Assembly (NCBI GenBank): GCA_021770245.1
Contig: JAETRI010000028.1
Span: 1-41,902, forward strand
Direction: 5' to 3'
Length of the DNA: 41,902 nucleotides
From: Lachnospiraceae bacterium
GTDB lineage: Bacteria > Bacillota > Clostridia > Lachnospirales > Lachnospiraceae
The notes beneath the pieces are model-generated. The model saw only the letters and a list, made by a program, of their open reading frames with translations, was not told the DNA's origin and ran no database searches. Numbering within the stretch: the stretch's first letter is position 1; each line of letters begins with the position of its first letter. The translations under genes were made by a program, and so were the position numbers. Below, one piece after another: positions 7,905 to 16,889 of the stretch.

Positions 7905-9238
7905 CTGTTCATGAGCTCCTTCATCCGGTTTTTCATCTTTTTCTTTTTCCGCTTCACCGCAATGGACATGAATTCCCTCGCCATATGCTTTGTATAGAAA
8001 ATCCGTTTCTCGCAGTCAACAGCCAAAAGATCCTTTTTCTTTGTCTCCCTTTTCAAAACCGCCAGCTCTTTCCCCATCCATTTAGATAACTTCATAAAAG
8101 CACGCCGGATTTCTCCTATACTCCCGTATCCCATATAAGATTTATAATGGACATACAAAAAATCCAGCTCGCAGAGATGTTTCAGGCCGTTCTTTGTCAT
8201 TCGAAAGAAATCAAGGACGTTATTGCTGCAGGTATGATCCATCCGGGTCAGATACATCCGCCAGCCCTCGTCGGTCAAAATCAAGGTGTATTCCTGCGTC
8301 GTAATGCCGTAGCTTTTCCGTACGCCGGAAATATACCCGTCGATTTTTTTCGGCGTCTGCCCGGCAAAAAGGTTCCTCGAAAACACATATTCCCTCTTGG
8401 AACGATATCGATCATATATGAGGGGATTTTCCTGTCTGTCAAAGCCGATCAGATTATAGGCCAGCTGTTTGATATCCAGAGAGCAGACCGTATCCGTCAG
8501 ATCTCCCGCACCGAGTGTGGCGTCATAAATCATAAACGGCGTATGGATGATATTGGTATACGGTTCGATGGAATGGGCATACCCGTTATTATAATCGTGT
8601 CCATAAAAATCATCTCCGTGATCCCCATAGAGGATCACCACCGTATCTTTTAACAAATCCCTTTCCCGCAGATAAGAAAGGATTGTCCCCGCCGTTTCGT
8701 CGATCCTCCGGTATCCGTACTGCCAGCGCTCCGTCGGGTTTGTGATATGGAACTTTCTCTCATCGGAATAGCACAGGTGACTGACCTCATTGCAATAATA
8801 GATCAAAAAATTACTGTTGTCCGTCACCGCCCGGTCGATCGTCTCCCGCACGTCCGCAAGAGACCGCCGGTAATCGGAATAATTTACAAGATCACTCTGC
8901 TTTGCATACATATGTCCGGGGTTGATCTCGTTTCCAAGCGCTGCAGGATAATGTACGCCCAGAGTCCGAAAACCCTGTTTTGCCAGGACATCCACAAAGG
9001 ATTCCGCATTCCTGTGGGTCTGGATAAAATCCCCGAAATACTGCGTGTTTTCTATCCGGTAGAGATCCCCGTAGAGGATATCATTGAGCACCATTGCCGT
9101 AGAGGTGGCGGTTGCATAATAGTTTCGGTATCTCATACACCTTTCAGAGAATTCGTGCACATTCGGAAACAGTTCCGGATTCATATCATATGTCAGCCTG
9201 CTGACGCTCTCCAGATGCAATACCACTAAATTTTTCAT
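7901..9238 (-). CDS. alkaline-phosphatase-fold sulfatase-like hydrolase/transferase
   Basis: The 445-residue protein starts at the ATG that overlaps the aminotransferase stop (ATGA at 9235-9238). The upstream extension of the frame lies inside the preceding gene and is not used. Motifs of the sulfatase/phosphopentomutase superfamily are present: LHLESVS near the N-terminus supplies a metal-binding Glu, a Thr/Ser-rich ATATSTA segment (about residues 42-48) a candidate nucleophile, and YGDHGDDFYGHD the second metal site. It lacks the C-x-P-x-R sulfatase signature and has no membrane segment. It is therefore more likely a phosphotransferase or phosphodiesterase acting on phosphoglycerol or phosphoethanolamine-type groups than a sulfatase. 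The cluster context (LicD, cytidylyltransferase) supports a phosphorylated polymer. Confidence 0.75.
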   Translation of the reverse strand: MKNLVVLHLESVSRLTYDMNPELFPNVHEFSERCMRYRNYYATATSTAMVLNDILYGDLYRIENTQYFGDFIQTHRNAESFVDVLAKQGFRTLGVHYPAALGNEINPGHMYAKQSDLVNYSDYRRSLADVRETIDRAVTDNSNFLIYYCNEVSHLCYSDERKFHITNPTERWQYGYRRIDETAGTILSYLRERDLLKDTVVILYGDHGDDFYGHDYNNGYAHSIEPYTNIIHTPFMIYDATLGAGDLTDTVCSLDIKQLAYNLIGFDRQENPLIYDRYRSKREYVFSRNLFAGQTPKKIDGYISGVRKSYGITTQEYTLILTDEGWRMYLTRMDHTCSNNVLDFFRMTKNGLKHLCELDFLYVHYKSYMGYGSIGEIRRAFMKLSKWMGKELAVLKRETKKKDLLAVDCEKRIFYTKHMAREFMSIAVKRKKKKMKNRMKELMNR

Positions 9239-10371
9239 CGTTTCTCGCCCTGTCCTATTATTTCTCTGATATATGCACAGATGCAGGAGACGGTCTCTGT
9301 CTCCAGATCCGCATAGATCGGAAGTGTAAGTACGGAAGCCGCCGCCTTTTCGGCTACCGGCGTCCCTTTCACCGAGTAAATGTTCCCATAGCATTTCGTA
9401 TCATTTACCAACGGATAAAAATATTTCCTTGTGTAGACGTTCCTCTTTTTCAGTTCTTCGTAAATCACGTCCCTGCCAACCCCCAGGATCTCCTTATCAA
9501 AGAGTACCGGGAAATACGCATAATTCGTTTTGACGTCCTTCTGTACAAAGGGAAGCGTGATCCCCGGGATATCCTTCAGCCCTTCTATATATGCCTCAAA
9601 AAGCACTTTTCTCCTGGTGATCTCTCTTTCCACATTCCTCAGGTTACACAATCCCATGATCGCGCGCAGTTCGTCCATCTTGGCATTGGCTCCCACCCCG
9701 TCTATATACTCTTCGGAACGTATTCCAAAATTTTTCAGGCTGTATAATTCCTTTCCGTCTTCCTCATTATGGTAAATGACCGCACCGCCCTCCACCGTAT
9801 TAAACACCTTCGTGGCATGGAAGCTCAGGATCGACATATCCCCGTAACAGGCCGCCGGTTTCCCTTTATATGTCACGCCAAATGCATGCGCCGCATCATA
9901 GATAACCTTCAGCCCGTGTCTTTTTGCAATCTCCTCGATCTTCTCCACATCGCAGATTCTTCCATAGATATGTACCGGAACGATCGCACAGGTCCTCTTG
10001 CTGATCAGCGCTTCTATCTTCGATACATCTATGGTAAGATCCTTCTCATTGATATCGCAGAAAACCGGAGTGAGATTATTTCTCACGATGGCATGGGTGG
10101 TGGAGATAAACGTAAACGGTGTGGTAATCACTTCTCCCGATAATCCCTGGGACTGCAGGGCCATTTCCAGGGCCATATGCCCATTGGTCATCAGGGAGAT
10201 CCGATCCGTCTGCAGATATCGGCATAATTCCTGTTCCAGCTGCTGATGATATTCCGCCATATTCGTTAGGATATGGCTGTCCCATAACGGCCGGATCCGC
10301 TCCACATATTCGTTATAATCCGGCATGGACGGACGCGTCACATAGACCGGTTTCTCCAATCTTCCTTTCAT
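9235..10371 (-). CDS. DegT/DnrJ/EryC1/StrS sugar aminotransferase
   Basis: The 378-residue PLP enzyme starts at the ATG at 10371, with AGGGGT 7 nt upstream, overlapping the glycosyltransferase stop by 1 nt (TGATG). SFHATKVFNTVEGGA contains the PLP lysine (K188) and VIYDAAHAFGV the ring-nitrogen aspartate (D159). LTNMAEYHQQLE and TNGHMALEMALQ are typical N-terminal substrate-loop sequences. The PVYVTRPSMP opening and overall pattern resemble enzymes that make dTDP-4-amino-4,6-dideoxyglucose (VioA/DesI-like), but this is from memory of the family and the substrate is not proven. No matching nucleotide-sugar dehydratase is in the window, so the 4-keto sugar would come from elsewhere in the genome. 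It supplies an aminodeoxysugar for the polymer. Confidence 0.88.
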   Translation of the reverse strand: MKGRLEKPVYVTRPSMPDYNEYVERIRPLWDSHILTNMAEYHQQLEQELCRYLQTDRISLMTNGHMALEMALQSQGLSGEVITTPFTFISTTHAIVRNNLTPVFCDINEKDLTIDVSKIEALISKRTCAIVPVHIYGRICDVEKIEEIAKRHGLKVIYDAAHAFGVTYKGKPAACYGDMSILSFHATKVFNTVEGGAVIYHNEEDGKELYSLKNFGIRSEEYIDGVGANAKMDELRAIMGLCNLRNVEREITRRKVLFEAYIEGLKDIPGITLPFVQKDVKTNYAYFPVLFDKEILGVGRDVIYEELKKRNVYTRKYFYPLVNDTKCYGNIYSVKGTPVAEKAAASVLTLPIYADLETETVSCICAYIREIIGQGEKR

Positions 10372-11300
10372 CAATATACCCCTGTCAAATATCGTATCGA
10401 AAAATAGATCATATAGAAGAATCGTTCCACACTATTCATTTCCCCAAAGAGGATTTGCAGCCACTGCCCATATTCCCTGTCAAAAGACGCCTTATGAAGG
10501 AGCTGCCAGTAATCGCGGCTGATTCTCATATAAATCCATGGATAGGTAACAGCCGGAAAGATATGTGCTAAAATCTTTATGCTCTTGATCTTATCCCGGC
10601 ACAGAACCTCTTTTTCCATGGCACTGAAATTGGATCCGTGACTGGGAACCCACCTGTAAGCCGCAGTAACCTCATCCAACATTGCGATCTTTCCATTGCT
10701 TACCGCAATCGCCTCTATAATAATGTCCTCTACCATCTTTGTCTGCAAAAGATACCTGTCATTTTCTCTATTCAGATAATAATTTCTTGTCATAAAGCAG
10801 CCGATAAACTTAAACTGATTATAGGGGTACATCGTCTTTGCAAAATCCAGCGGGGTTTCCAGCGCATGATCCAGAAGCTTAGGGCCCGTGACCATTTCCT
10901 TCCCATACCGGTCGATCACCGCCACCTTTGTCATCACCCCTGCGCATTCCGGATGGATATCCAGATAATCCGCCTGTTTCTGCAGCTTATCCATATCGAT
11001 CCAGCAGTCGTCCCCTTCCAGGAAGGCGATATACTCCCCTGTACAACGCCGCAGCGTTGATACCAAGTTCCTGCTCGCCCCCAGGTTTTCCTTTCGAAAT
11101 AACGGCTTAACAAGATCCGGATATTTCTGCGCATATTCCCGGATAATGCGCCTGGTTGCGTCCGTCGAACAATCCTCCCCGACCATCACCTCAAAACGAA
11201 AATCCGTGTGCTGTCCGACCACACTGTCAAGAGCCTGCCTGATATAGTTTTCATGATTGTATGCCACCATCAGCACACTGACCTTTACTTCCTGTTCCAC
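10371..11300 (-). CDS. glycosyltransferase family 2
   Basis: The 309-residue protein uses a GTG at 11300 that has AGGAG seven bases upstream and overlaps the previous gene by 16 nt. KVSVLMVAYNHENYIRQALDSV is the GT-A nucleotide-binding start, and VGEDCSTDATRRII is a classical GT2 strand-turn. AFLEGDDCWIDMDKLQKQADYL contains the D-D metal site (GDD) in the usual DxD position. The C-terminal 120 residues are helical (FAKTMYPYNQFKF and onwards) and likely bind acceptor. It probably adds one sugar to the repeat unit on a lipid carrier at the cytoplasmic membrane. Overlaps with both neighbours place it in the same coupled operon. Confidence 0.85.
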   Translation of the reverse strand: MEQEVKVSVLMVAYNHENYIRQALDSVVGQHTDFRFEVMVGEDCSTDATRRIIREYAQKYPDLVKPLFRKENLGASRNLVSTLRRCTGEYIAFLEGDDCWIDMDKLQKQADYLDIHPECAGVMTKVAVIDRYGKEMVTGPKLLDHALETPLDFAKTMYPYNQFKFIGCFMTRNYYLNRENDRYLLQTKMVEDIIIEAIAVSNGKIAMLDEVTAAYRWVPSHGSNFSAMEKEVLCRDKIKSIKILAHIFPAVTYPWIYMRISRDYWQLLHKASFDREYGQWLQILFGEMNSVERFFYMIYFSIRYLTGVY

Positions 11301-12637
11301 TGTCTTTTCTCCTCGTTCAAAAAGCGCTCCATCCTCTCCGCTATCCAAATCGATTCCTCTCCGGGAAGCCGGCCGCTTTTTTTATTCGTTCCGTTGATTG
11401 TCGATACGAAGTTACTCAGCTCATAACGCAGCCCGTCTCCCAGATACTTGCTGAAATACTTCTCGTTCAGGGAGTTGTCCTCAAACCGCGTTTCAAACGT
11501 GCGCGTCTTCCACCAGGGAGCCTCCGCCAGGATGTAGCCTCTGGTCCCCGATACCAGCAGCTGTCCTTCCGATTTCACCCCCAGCCCTACCTTAACGGTC
11601 GCTAAGCTGTTCTCATACCGCAAATATGCCTTCGTATAAACGTCAATCCCTTTTTCGTTCCGAAAAACCTCAAAGCGGATATCCCGGCACTCCTTTCCCA
11701 GGATCTTCACGACCGCAAGCAGCGGATAACTCGCCAGCTCCGTAAAGCTTCCTCCGTATATGGGATCGTTCAATTCCCGCGAGTCCGGTTTTTCCAGTTT
11801 GGTAAAGCACGCTTCCACATCCCTCACCTCTCCGATCACGCCGCTGCGCACGATCCCCAGAAGCTGTACAAAACCGGGACAATAGGCCGTCTTGATCCCT
11901 TCCATAAGGACACAGCCTTCTTGTTTTGCCAGGGAAAACAGGCTCTCGGCCTCCTCCTTTGCGAGAAACATCGGTTTCTCACAGAGCACGTGTTTCTTCT
12001 GAAGGAGCGCCTTTTTGATATATTCCCCATGGGTTTCATGGGGGGAGGCAATGTAAACGGCGTCCACGCTGTCCAGGAAGCCGTCCAGATCGTCATAGCA
12101 GTGATTCAGCTCGAATTTCTCCGCGTATGCCCGTGCCTTTTCCAGCTTCGGATGGTAGACGCTCTCCACGTTGGAGCCGCTCACATACCTGGCCTCCGGT
12201 ATGAACCGGTGCGCGATGCGTCCCGTACCGATCACTCCCATCCGCACGATCCCATAGTTTTTCTCCCGCAGCATCGTACTGGAAATCCCCTTCGTCCGCT
12301 CCAGGTAGACCACCTGGCAGTAGGCCTTCAGGTAATCAAAGACCCCGGTCCAGTCGGAACCCACCGTAAAGATATCGATCCCGTAGCGCTGGATATCCTC
12401 GATCTTCTGTCCCACATGATCCTCGATGATCACTTCATCCACGAATCCGGTCTGTTTGACATGCTCGATCCGCTCCATAATCGGATCGACCACGTTCTGT
12501 TTTCCCCTGGATTCGTCATAGCTTTCCGTCGTGACACCCACGATCAGATAATCCCCCAGCGCTTTCGCCCGCTGCAGCAGCCTGTAATGCCCCTCATGAA
12601 ACAGGTCAAAAGAACCATACGTGATTACCTTCTTCAC
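11285..12637 (-). CDS. bifunctional cytidylyltransferase / Gfo-Idh-MocA oxidoreductase fusion
   Basis: The 450-residue protein starts with a GTG at 12637, chosen because GGAGG is 8 nt upstream and because it forms a GTGA overlap with the LicD stop. Residues 1-130 are a TagD/Tar-type cytidylyltransferase: YGSFDLFHEGH carries the HxGH motif (H14, H17), and RTKGISSTMLR (114-124) is the ISSTxxR loop. From about 131 a Gfo/Idh/MocA oxidoreductase begins: GVIGTGRIA binds NAD(P), and HVLCEKPM contains the E-K-P motif (220-222). The first domain should make a CDP-polyol such as CDP-glycerol, and the second should reduce or oxidise a related carbohydrate. The fusion recalls the CDP-ribitol enzyme Bcs1, although there the reductase is of another family. 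The true product is unknown. Confidence 0.85.
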   Translation of the reverse strand: MKKVITYGSFDLFHEGHYRLLQRAKALGDYLIVGVTTESYDESRGKQNVVDPIMERIEHVKQTGFVDEVIIEDHVGQKIEDIQRYGIDIFTVGSDWTGVFDYLKAYCQVVYLERTKGISSTMLREKNYGIVRMGVIGTGRIAHRFIPEARYVSGSNVESVYHPKLEKARAYAEKFELNHCYDDLDGFLDSVDAVYIASPHETHGEYIKKALLQKKHVLCEKPMFLAKEEAESLFSLAKQEGCVLMEGIKTAYCPGFVQLLGIVRSGVIGEVRDVEACFTKLEKPDSRELNDPIYGGSFTELASYPLLAVVKILGKECRDIRFEVFRNEKGIDVYTKAYLRYENSLATVKVGLGVKSEGQLLVSGTRGYILAEAPWWKTRTFETRFEDNSLNEKYFSKYLGDGLRYELSNFVSTINGTNKKSGRLPGEESIWIAERMERFLNEEKRQWNRK

Positions 12638-13506
12638 GGACCACACCTCCCCCTCTCCGTATTCCCCTCTCCTGCCGCATAGGATGCGGGCAGTTTCAAT
12701 CTCGTGACCGGATGTGTCTTTCTGTCTTTTTCCTCCGGCAGTTCCATATAATCCCCGAACTTGAAGCGAAGATATTCGTCGCTGCGTCGGATCCCGCTAA
12801 ACTGCCTTCCCTCAAACGAATACCGGCTGCTCTCCCGATACCATACGCGCAGATACCCGTATTCCCCTGCCGGTGCGGGGAACGTCAGGATCCTGACCCA
12901 GGGAGAATGTCTGTACTTTCGGTTTCCCCGCCTGACGAACCGTCCGTACCGTCTCTTCAGCCGTTCTTCCGGATAACGGTTCATGAGAGAATATACCGCT
13001 CTCTTCCAGAAATTTTTCTCCGCCCTCGCTCCCACGGACGCCCACATCAGTTTACGCAGGATAAAACAGCGCAGGTTATAACATTTTCTGGCCAGCTTTC
13101 CCGCCGGGATACTGTCCAGCGGAAAAATATCAATGAAAACCCCCTGATGGTATTTCATATGTTCCTGATATTCACGAAGGAACAACGAATCTTTACGCCG
13201 CAGCTTTCCGTATCCCCAACGGTATCCTTCTGTCACATCGATATCCTGGAAAAGAAAGCGCTCCGTATCCAGCTCCGTTTCACAGGCTTTCTTAAACCGT
13301 TCGTACTCCGGCCTCAGCAGCGCCACATCCGCGTCGTCATCCCAGGGGATATATCCGCCGTGCCTGACCGCGCCCAGCAGCGTCCCGGCTATGATATTGT
13401 ACCGGATCTTCTTTTTACGGCAGATCCGATCGACTTCGCAGAGCATCTCCAGCTGGATCATCTGAACCGCTCTCAGTTCCTGTTTCGACAACTGATATGT
13501 TTCCAC
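12634..13506 (-). CDS. licD-like: LicD family phosphotransferase
   Basis: The 290-residue protein starts at a GTG (13506) preceded by GGAGGT at suitable distance; an upstream GTG at 13512 is too close to that site. GTLLGAVRHGG followed by YIPWDDDADVAL (about residues 41-62) is the signature of LicD, a nucleotidyltransferase-fold enzyme that moves phosphocholine or other phospho-groups from a CDP donor to a sugar. The following FKKACETEL and GVFIDIFPLDSIP also match the family. There is no signal peptide. It sits directly before the cytidylyltransferase fusion and after the CDP-glycerol-transferase-like gene, so the natural donor is a CDP-activated alcohol made in the same operon. Choline genes (licA/licC) are not present. 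Confidence 0.85.
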   Translation of the reverse strand: METYQLSKQELRAVQMIQLEMLCEVDRICRKKKIRYNIIAGTLLGAVRHGGYIPWDDDADVALLRPEYERFKKACETELDTERFLFQDIDVTEGYRWGYGKLRRKDSLFLREYQEHMKYHQGVFIDIFPLDSIPAGKLARKCYNLRCFILRKLMWASVGARAEKNFWKRAVYSLMNRYPEERLKRRYGRFVRRGNRKYRHSPWVRILTFPAPAGEYGYLRVWYRESSRYSFEGRQFSGIRRSDEYLRFKFGDYMELPEEKDRKTHPVTRLKLPASYAAGEGNTERGRCGP

Positions 13507-13519
13507 GCCCACCTCCGGT

Positions 13520-14830
13520 CTATATTCTGTGGTTCATGATCATCACCGGCTTTCCCTCCGCCTTGAAAAGCTCTATCACGGAGCTTCTGCTCCCGTAATA
13601 CGCATCCGAGACGTCCACCGCCCTGTGCAGATCGGGGGAGGTATCATAGATGCCTATCCCGTCTTTTTGATATTCCGATATCAGATCCCGGTATCTTCCC
13701 GCCGCTTCCGGATTCATGGATTCCGCCGTCGCATCGCTCAACGGATGCGGCCTCCACAAAAGTACCAGGTTCCTGTTCCTACGGAAAACGTCAAACACCG
13801 TTTCCAGCTTTCTGAAAAAGGCGTCGGAATAAGCCTGCATGAGCATGGTCAGATGTGTATTAAAAAAGACGACCGGCTTTTTCTCTCCGTTTTCCCAGAT
13901 CATCCGCCTCCAGTCCTCCGGGAGATCCTCCATACGCACATTCCTGTCCTGTGCATCGAATTTCGGGGAGCCGTAGGCGGCAAATTTTCTTTCTATCTGT
14001 TTCGTAACGCTCTTCACGCGCAGCGTCTTGCAATACTCTTCGATATAACGCTGCCTTACCTTTTCGGACTGCAGCACCACCGTATCCGCATAAAGAATCC
14101 CCGGCAGCGCGCAATAGAGAGCTTTTACGTCGTCGTTCTGATGTATAAAATAAGGTATATATACTAAAGAGCCTGTCAGCTCACGAAGACGTTTGGCATA
14201 AAAGTCCGGATGGACGCTGGTCACATAATTATATTGATCATAAGGATTATGTATATAAATAACATCCGGCTTCCAGCTTGCGATATCGTGCTCTTTCCAA
14301 TCCAATATGGGCACGTATTTCGGATAATCTTTGCTTTCATCGTGCAGTTCGCCAAAGCTCCCGTCAGGATTTTTGTCATAATAGGGGATGGGCATCACAT
14401 AAGCGTCACAGTCCGGATCCCTCTCCGCCGCCTCCCACACGCTTTCAAGGGAGTCCCACATCGCCGCTTTATACGGCAAAAAGAGGATTTCCCTTCTGTC
14501 GTCCGGGAAATCGTATCGGATCATATTGGACAGGGCCGTCAGCTCCTTTGTCGCCTTTTTGACCAGCTTCCGGCAGACCGCTTCCGTCTGCAGCACATTG
14601 CTGATCTGATATACCGTCTCACAGTAATCTTCCAGCAGATGGACGGCCTGCATATACTCTGCTCCAAGGGCTTCTATTTGGTTACCCACAAGGACCGCAC
14701 TCTCCTGACACTGGATGAGCATATTCGTTACGCCGGCCGGATCAGACGTCCTGTTTCCCAATATGGAATCATTTGCCTGCTGCATCGTCCCTATCATGGC
14801 AAGTAATTCCTTTTTCATATATTGTTTCAT
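13520..14830 (-). CDS. CDP-glycerol glycerophosphotransferase-like protein
   Basis: The 436-residue protein starts at an ATG with GGAGGA seven bases upstream. The N-terminal 100 residues are helical (MLIQCQESAVLVGNQIEALG). The rest has GT-B-like features of the glycerophosphotransferase (TagB/TagF-type) family: VVFFNTHLTMLMQAY, LVLLWRPHPL (the conserved R-P-H-P), and DAYYGSRSSVIELFKAEGKPVMIM, whose Y-G-x-R-S-S near the end matches the family D-Y-S-S region. It should transfer a glycerol-phosphate or similar unit to a growing polymer at the membrane. It is the first gene of the coupled cluster; the next gene begins 14 bp downstream. Confidence 0.8.
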   Translation of the reverse strand: MKQYMKKELLAMIGTMQQANDSILGNRTSDPAGVTNMLIQCQESAVLVGNQIEALGAEYMQAVHLLEDYCETVYQISNVLQTEAVCRKLVKKATKELTALSNMIRYDFPDDRREILFLPYKAAMWDSLESVWEAAERDPDCDAYVMPIPYYDKNPDGSFGELHDESKDYPKYVPILDWKEHDIASWKPDVIYIHNPYDQYNYVTSVHPDFYAKRLRELTGSLVYIPYFIHQNDDVKALYCALPGILYADTVVLQSEKVRQRYIEEYCKTLRVKSVTKQIERKFAAYGSPKFDAQDRNVRMEDLPEDWRRMIWENGEKKPVVFFNTHLTMLMQAYSDAFFRKLETVFDVFRRNRNLVLLWRPHPLSDATAESMNPEAAGRYRDLISEYQKDGIGIYDTSPDLHRAVDVSDAYYGSRSSVIELFKAEGKPVMIMNHRI

Positions 14831-14838
14831 GAGAATCC

Positions 14839-14866
14839 TCCGTGCCGTGTCCTTTGCGGTGACGCA
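14839..14866 (-). repeat. degenerate GCCGC hairpin before the CDP-glycerol transferase-like gene
   Basis: The segment aligns column by column with the better-preserved hairpins at 16983 and 40315 but its stem is imperfect. It directly precedes GGAGGA and the ATG at 14830. Beyond it, 14867-15199 holds AT-rich sequence on which I could not place a confident promoter. Confidence 0.4.
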
Positions 14867-15199
14867 ATGAGAAATTACGAATACGATATGGGTTTCATCC
14901 GGTCACCGGACACCGGAACCGGCTTTCCTCCTGCGGTTCGTCTGAAAGCCATGAAGAAAGAAGGATCGATGATCAGATCCTTTTATATAAAATAATATCG
15001 ACACCATTCCATGATAGATAATAGTGCCTCCAATCCCTTGTCCATATGGAACTGTAGATTATTTTATCAAGATCTCTCAAAAAAATCAATGCCCAGGCAG
15101 CGGTAAACCATGGTAAACGGTAACAGTACAGGCCCCCCGCAGGCTCCCGGACGCCGGAACGCACAGGGAAGGATCCTGCGGGATAGCTGTCTGTTATGG

Positions 15200-15259
15200 C
15201 AAACGCAAGAATGCCCGGGCGGGGATGCCGCAGATGCCACAGAGGCATTCTTGCGTTTG
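15200..15259. repeat. 16-bp perfect inverted repeat
   Basis: CAAACGCAAGAATGCC (15200-15215) is perfectly complementary to 15244-15259, with a 28-nt GC-rich gap. It lies about 75 bp past the stop of the sulfatase gene on the minus strand. It could form a strong RNA hairpin, but no T-run follows on either strand. Confidence 0.7.
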
Positions 15260-15262
15260 GCG

Positions 15263-15318
15263 TAAACGGTAAGTCATGGCCAACAGCCGGACGGTTATCA
15301 TAAGTGGTAAGTCACGGC
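15263..15318. repeat. 18-bp imperfect direct repeat pair
   Basis: Segments 15263-15280 and 15301-15318 match at 15 of 18 positions (core GGTAAGTCAYGGC) and start 38 bp apart. A related GGTAAACGGTAA stretch occurs near 15111-15122. Function unknown. Confidence 0.5.
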
Positions 15319-15333
15319 GAAGCTTTGGGCCGT

Positions 15334-16839
15334 TCAGATATTTGTTCCAAGCAGCTTTGCACGGATATCCCTGACGTGTTCCGAATCGTCCCCCAGGGCG
15401 TCCATCCTGGCTAAGAGGCGGCCGCGCATCGTCGTAATTATCCCGGCATACTCCGGCATATGGATCAGGTTCCTTTGCTCAAAGGGATCCTCTTCCAGGT
15501 CGTACAGCTCGTGCACGTCCCCCTCCGTCGCGATATATTTCCATTTCTCATAGTATAAAACACGCTGTCCCGCACGGATCCCGAAGTGTCCGAAGTGTTC
15601 TGCCATCAGGTCTTCCCGGATACTGTCTTTCTCTCCCCGAAGCAGCTTTGCCAGGCTCTTCCCGTCCATATGCCCCGGTACCGTTATCCCCGCCATCTCC
15701 AGCACGGTGGGCGGCAGATCCAGGTTGCTCACCGGCTCCCCGCTGGCCCTTCCCCCTTCCTGTCCCGGCCAGCGGATCACCAACGGGATATGCATGACCT
15801 CCTCCATCATGTCTCCCGCCTTATCCACCAGCCCTCCGTGGCTGGCCAGCGCATCCCCATGGTCTGCCGTGTAGATGACGATCGTATCCCCGGAAAGCCC
15901 CCTCCTATCCATTTCGTCCAGAAGCCTTCCCACCGCACTGTCGATATAGGAATACTGTTCGTATGCATATTTCATCAGCATCTGCCAGTCTTCCCAGGTG
16001 CAAAGCGGGTTCTCCTTTTGGATCCTCCTTTGGAAATCCTGTACCATCCCCGCTTTCCCAGTGGGCGGCTGGGAGAACGACGGATACTCCCGGATCTCTT
16101 TTTCGTCTATCAGATCCCTCATCTCCCAGGGGACCTGGTACGCGTGATGCGGCCCCCACATGTCCACCCGCACCGCAAAGGGCTGTCCTTCCTTCGCGCA
16201 TCCTTCCATCCACTCCAACGCGGCAGAGGTTAAAAAATCGGACTCGTGCACTCTCCCGGTGTCCTTTAAGATACCCGCGGCATACATATTGAAATTATCC
16301 GTCTCCGTCAGATCATAATCTCCGTTCTCATATCTTTTTTCACAGGCCGCATTCCCTTCCTTTAGGCCGAATCCGGTGGTCATACCCCATTTCTGTTGAA
16401 AGATCGGATGACCGTAACCGTTTTTCTCCAGGTAATCCCTGTATTCCGGCATATGATACGGATTCCCGTAGCCCTCCGGATAGAATCCCTCTATCCCCTT
16501 CTGTGCAAAGTTCTCAAATCCGCTGTGATTTTTGCCGAAATGTCCTGTCCGATATCCGGCCTGCTGCAGATAGTCCGTATAAAAAGGGAGGCCCGGGTCC
16601 GCGAATTCCCCGTTATCCAGCTTGCCGTGATGATGGGCATAGACCCCTGTGAGCATGGAAGCCCGGGCGGGCAGGCAAAGCGGATGGACGGAATGGCAGT
16701 TGGTAAATTCCATCCCTTCCCTGGCCAGCCTCTCGTAAGCGGGAAGGACGGGCCTGGCCCCCTGTGTCATCTTATAATGGCGGAATGTGACATGGTCCAG
16801 CATGATCCAAAGAATATTTTGTTTTTTGTGTTTTTTCAT
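15334..16839 (-). CDS. type I (formylglycine) sulfatase
   Basis: The 501-residue protein starts at the ATG at 16839, with GGAG six bases upstream; the ATG at 16851 would lack this site. The signature C-x-P-A-R (CLPARASMLTG, C55) marks the cysteine that is oxidised to formylglycine. ILWIMLDH supplies a metal-binding Asp (D15) and YTADHGDALASHGG the second metal site. DMWGPHHAYQ also matches sulfatase active-site sequence. No signal peptide is seen, so it acts in the cytoplasm unless exported by another route. A cysteine-type sulfatase in an anaerobe needs an anSME maturase, which is not in this window. It removes sulfate from an imported sulfated sugar. It is divergent from the GH43 gene at 17156. 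Confidence 0.88.
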   Translation of the reverse strand: MKKHKKQNILWIMLDHVTFRHYKMTQGARPVLPAYERLAREGMEFTNCHSVHPLCLPARASMLTGVYAHHHGKLDNGEFADPGLPFYTDYLQQAGYRTGHFGKNHSGFENFAQKGIEGFYPEGYGNPYHMPEYRDYLEKNGYGHPIFQQKWGMTTGFGLKEGNAACEKRYENGDYDLTETDNFNMYAAGILKDTGRVHESDFLTSAALEWMEGCAKEGQPFAVRVDMWGPHHAYQVPWEMRDLIDEKEIREYPSFSQPPTGKAGMVQDFQRRIQKENPLCTWEDWQMLMKYAYEQYSYIDSAVGRLLDEMDRRGLSGDTIVIYTADHGDALASHGGLVDKAGDMMEEVMHIPLVIRWPGQEGGRASGEPVSNLDLPPTVLEMAGITVPGHMDGKSLAKLLRGEKDSIREDLMAEHFGHFGIRAGQRVLYYEKWKYIATEGDVHELYDLEEDPFEQRNLIHMPEYAGIITTMRGRLLARMDALGDDSEHVRDIRAKLLGTNI

Positions 16840-16889
16840 GATAATCTCCATTCCGGAGCGTTTACGCGGCGGGGCGGTCCGCCATCAAA

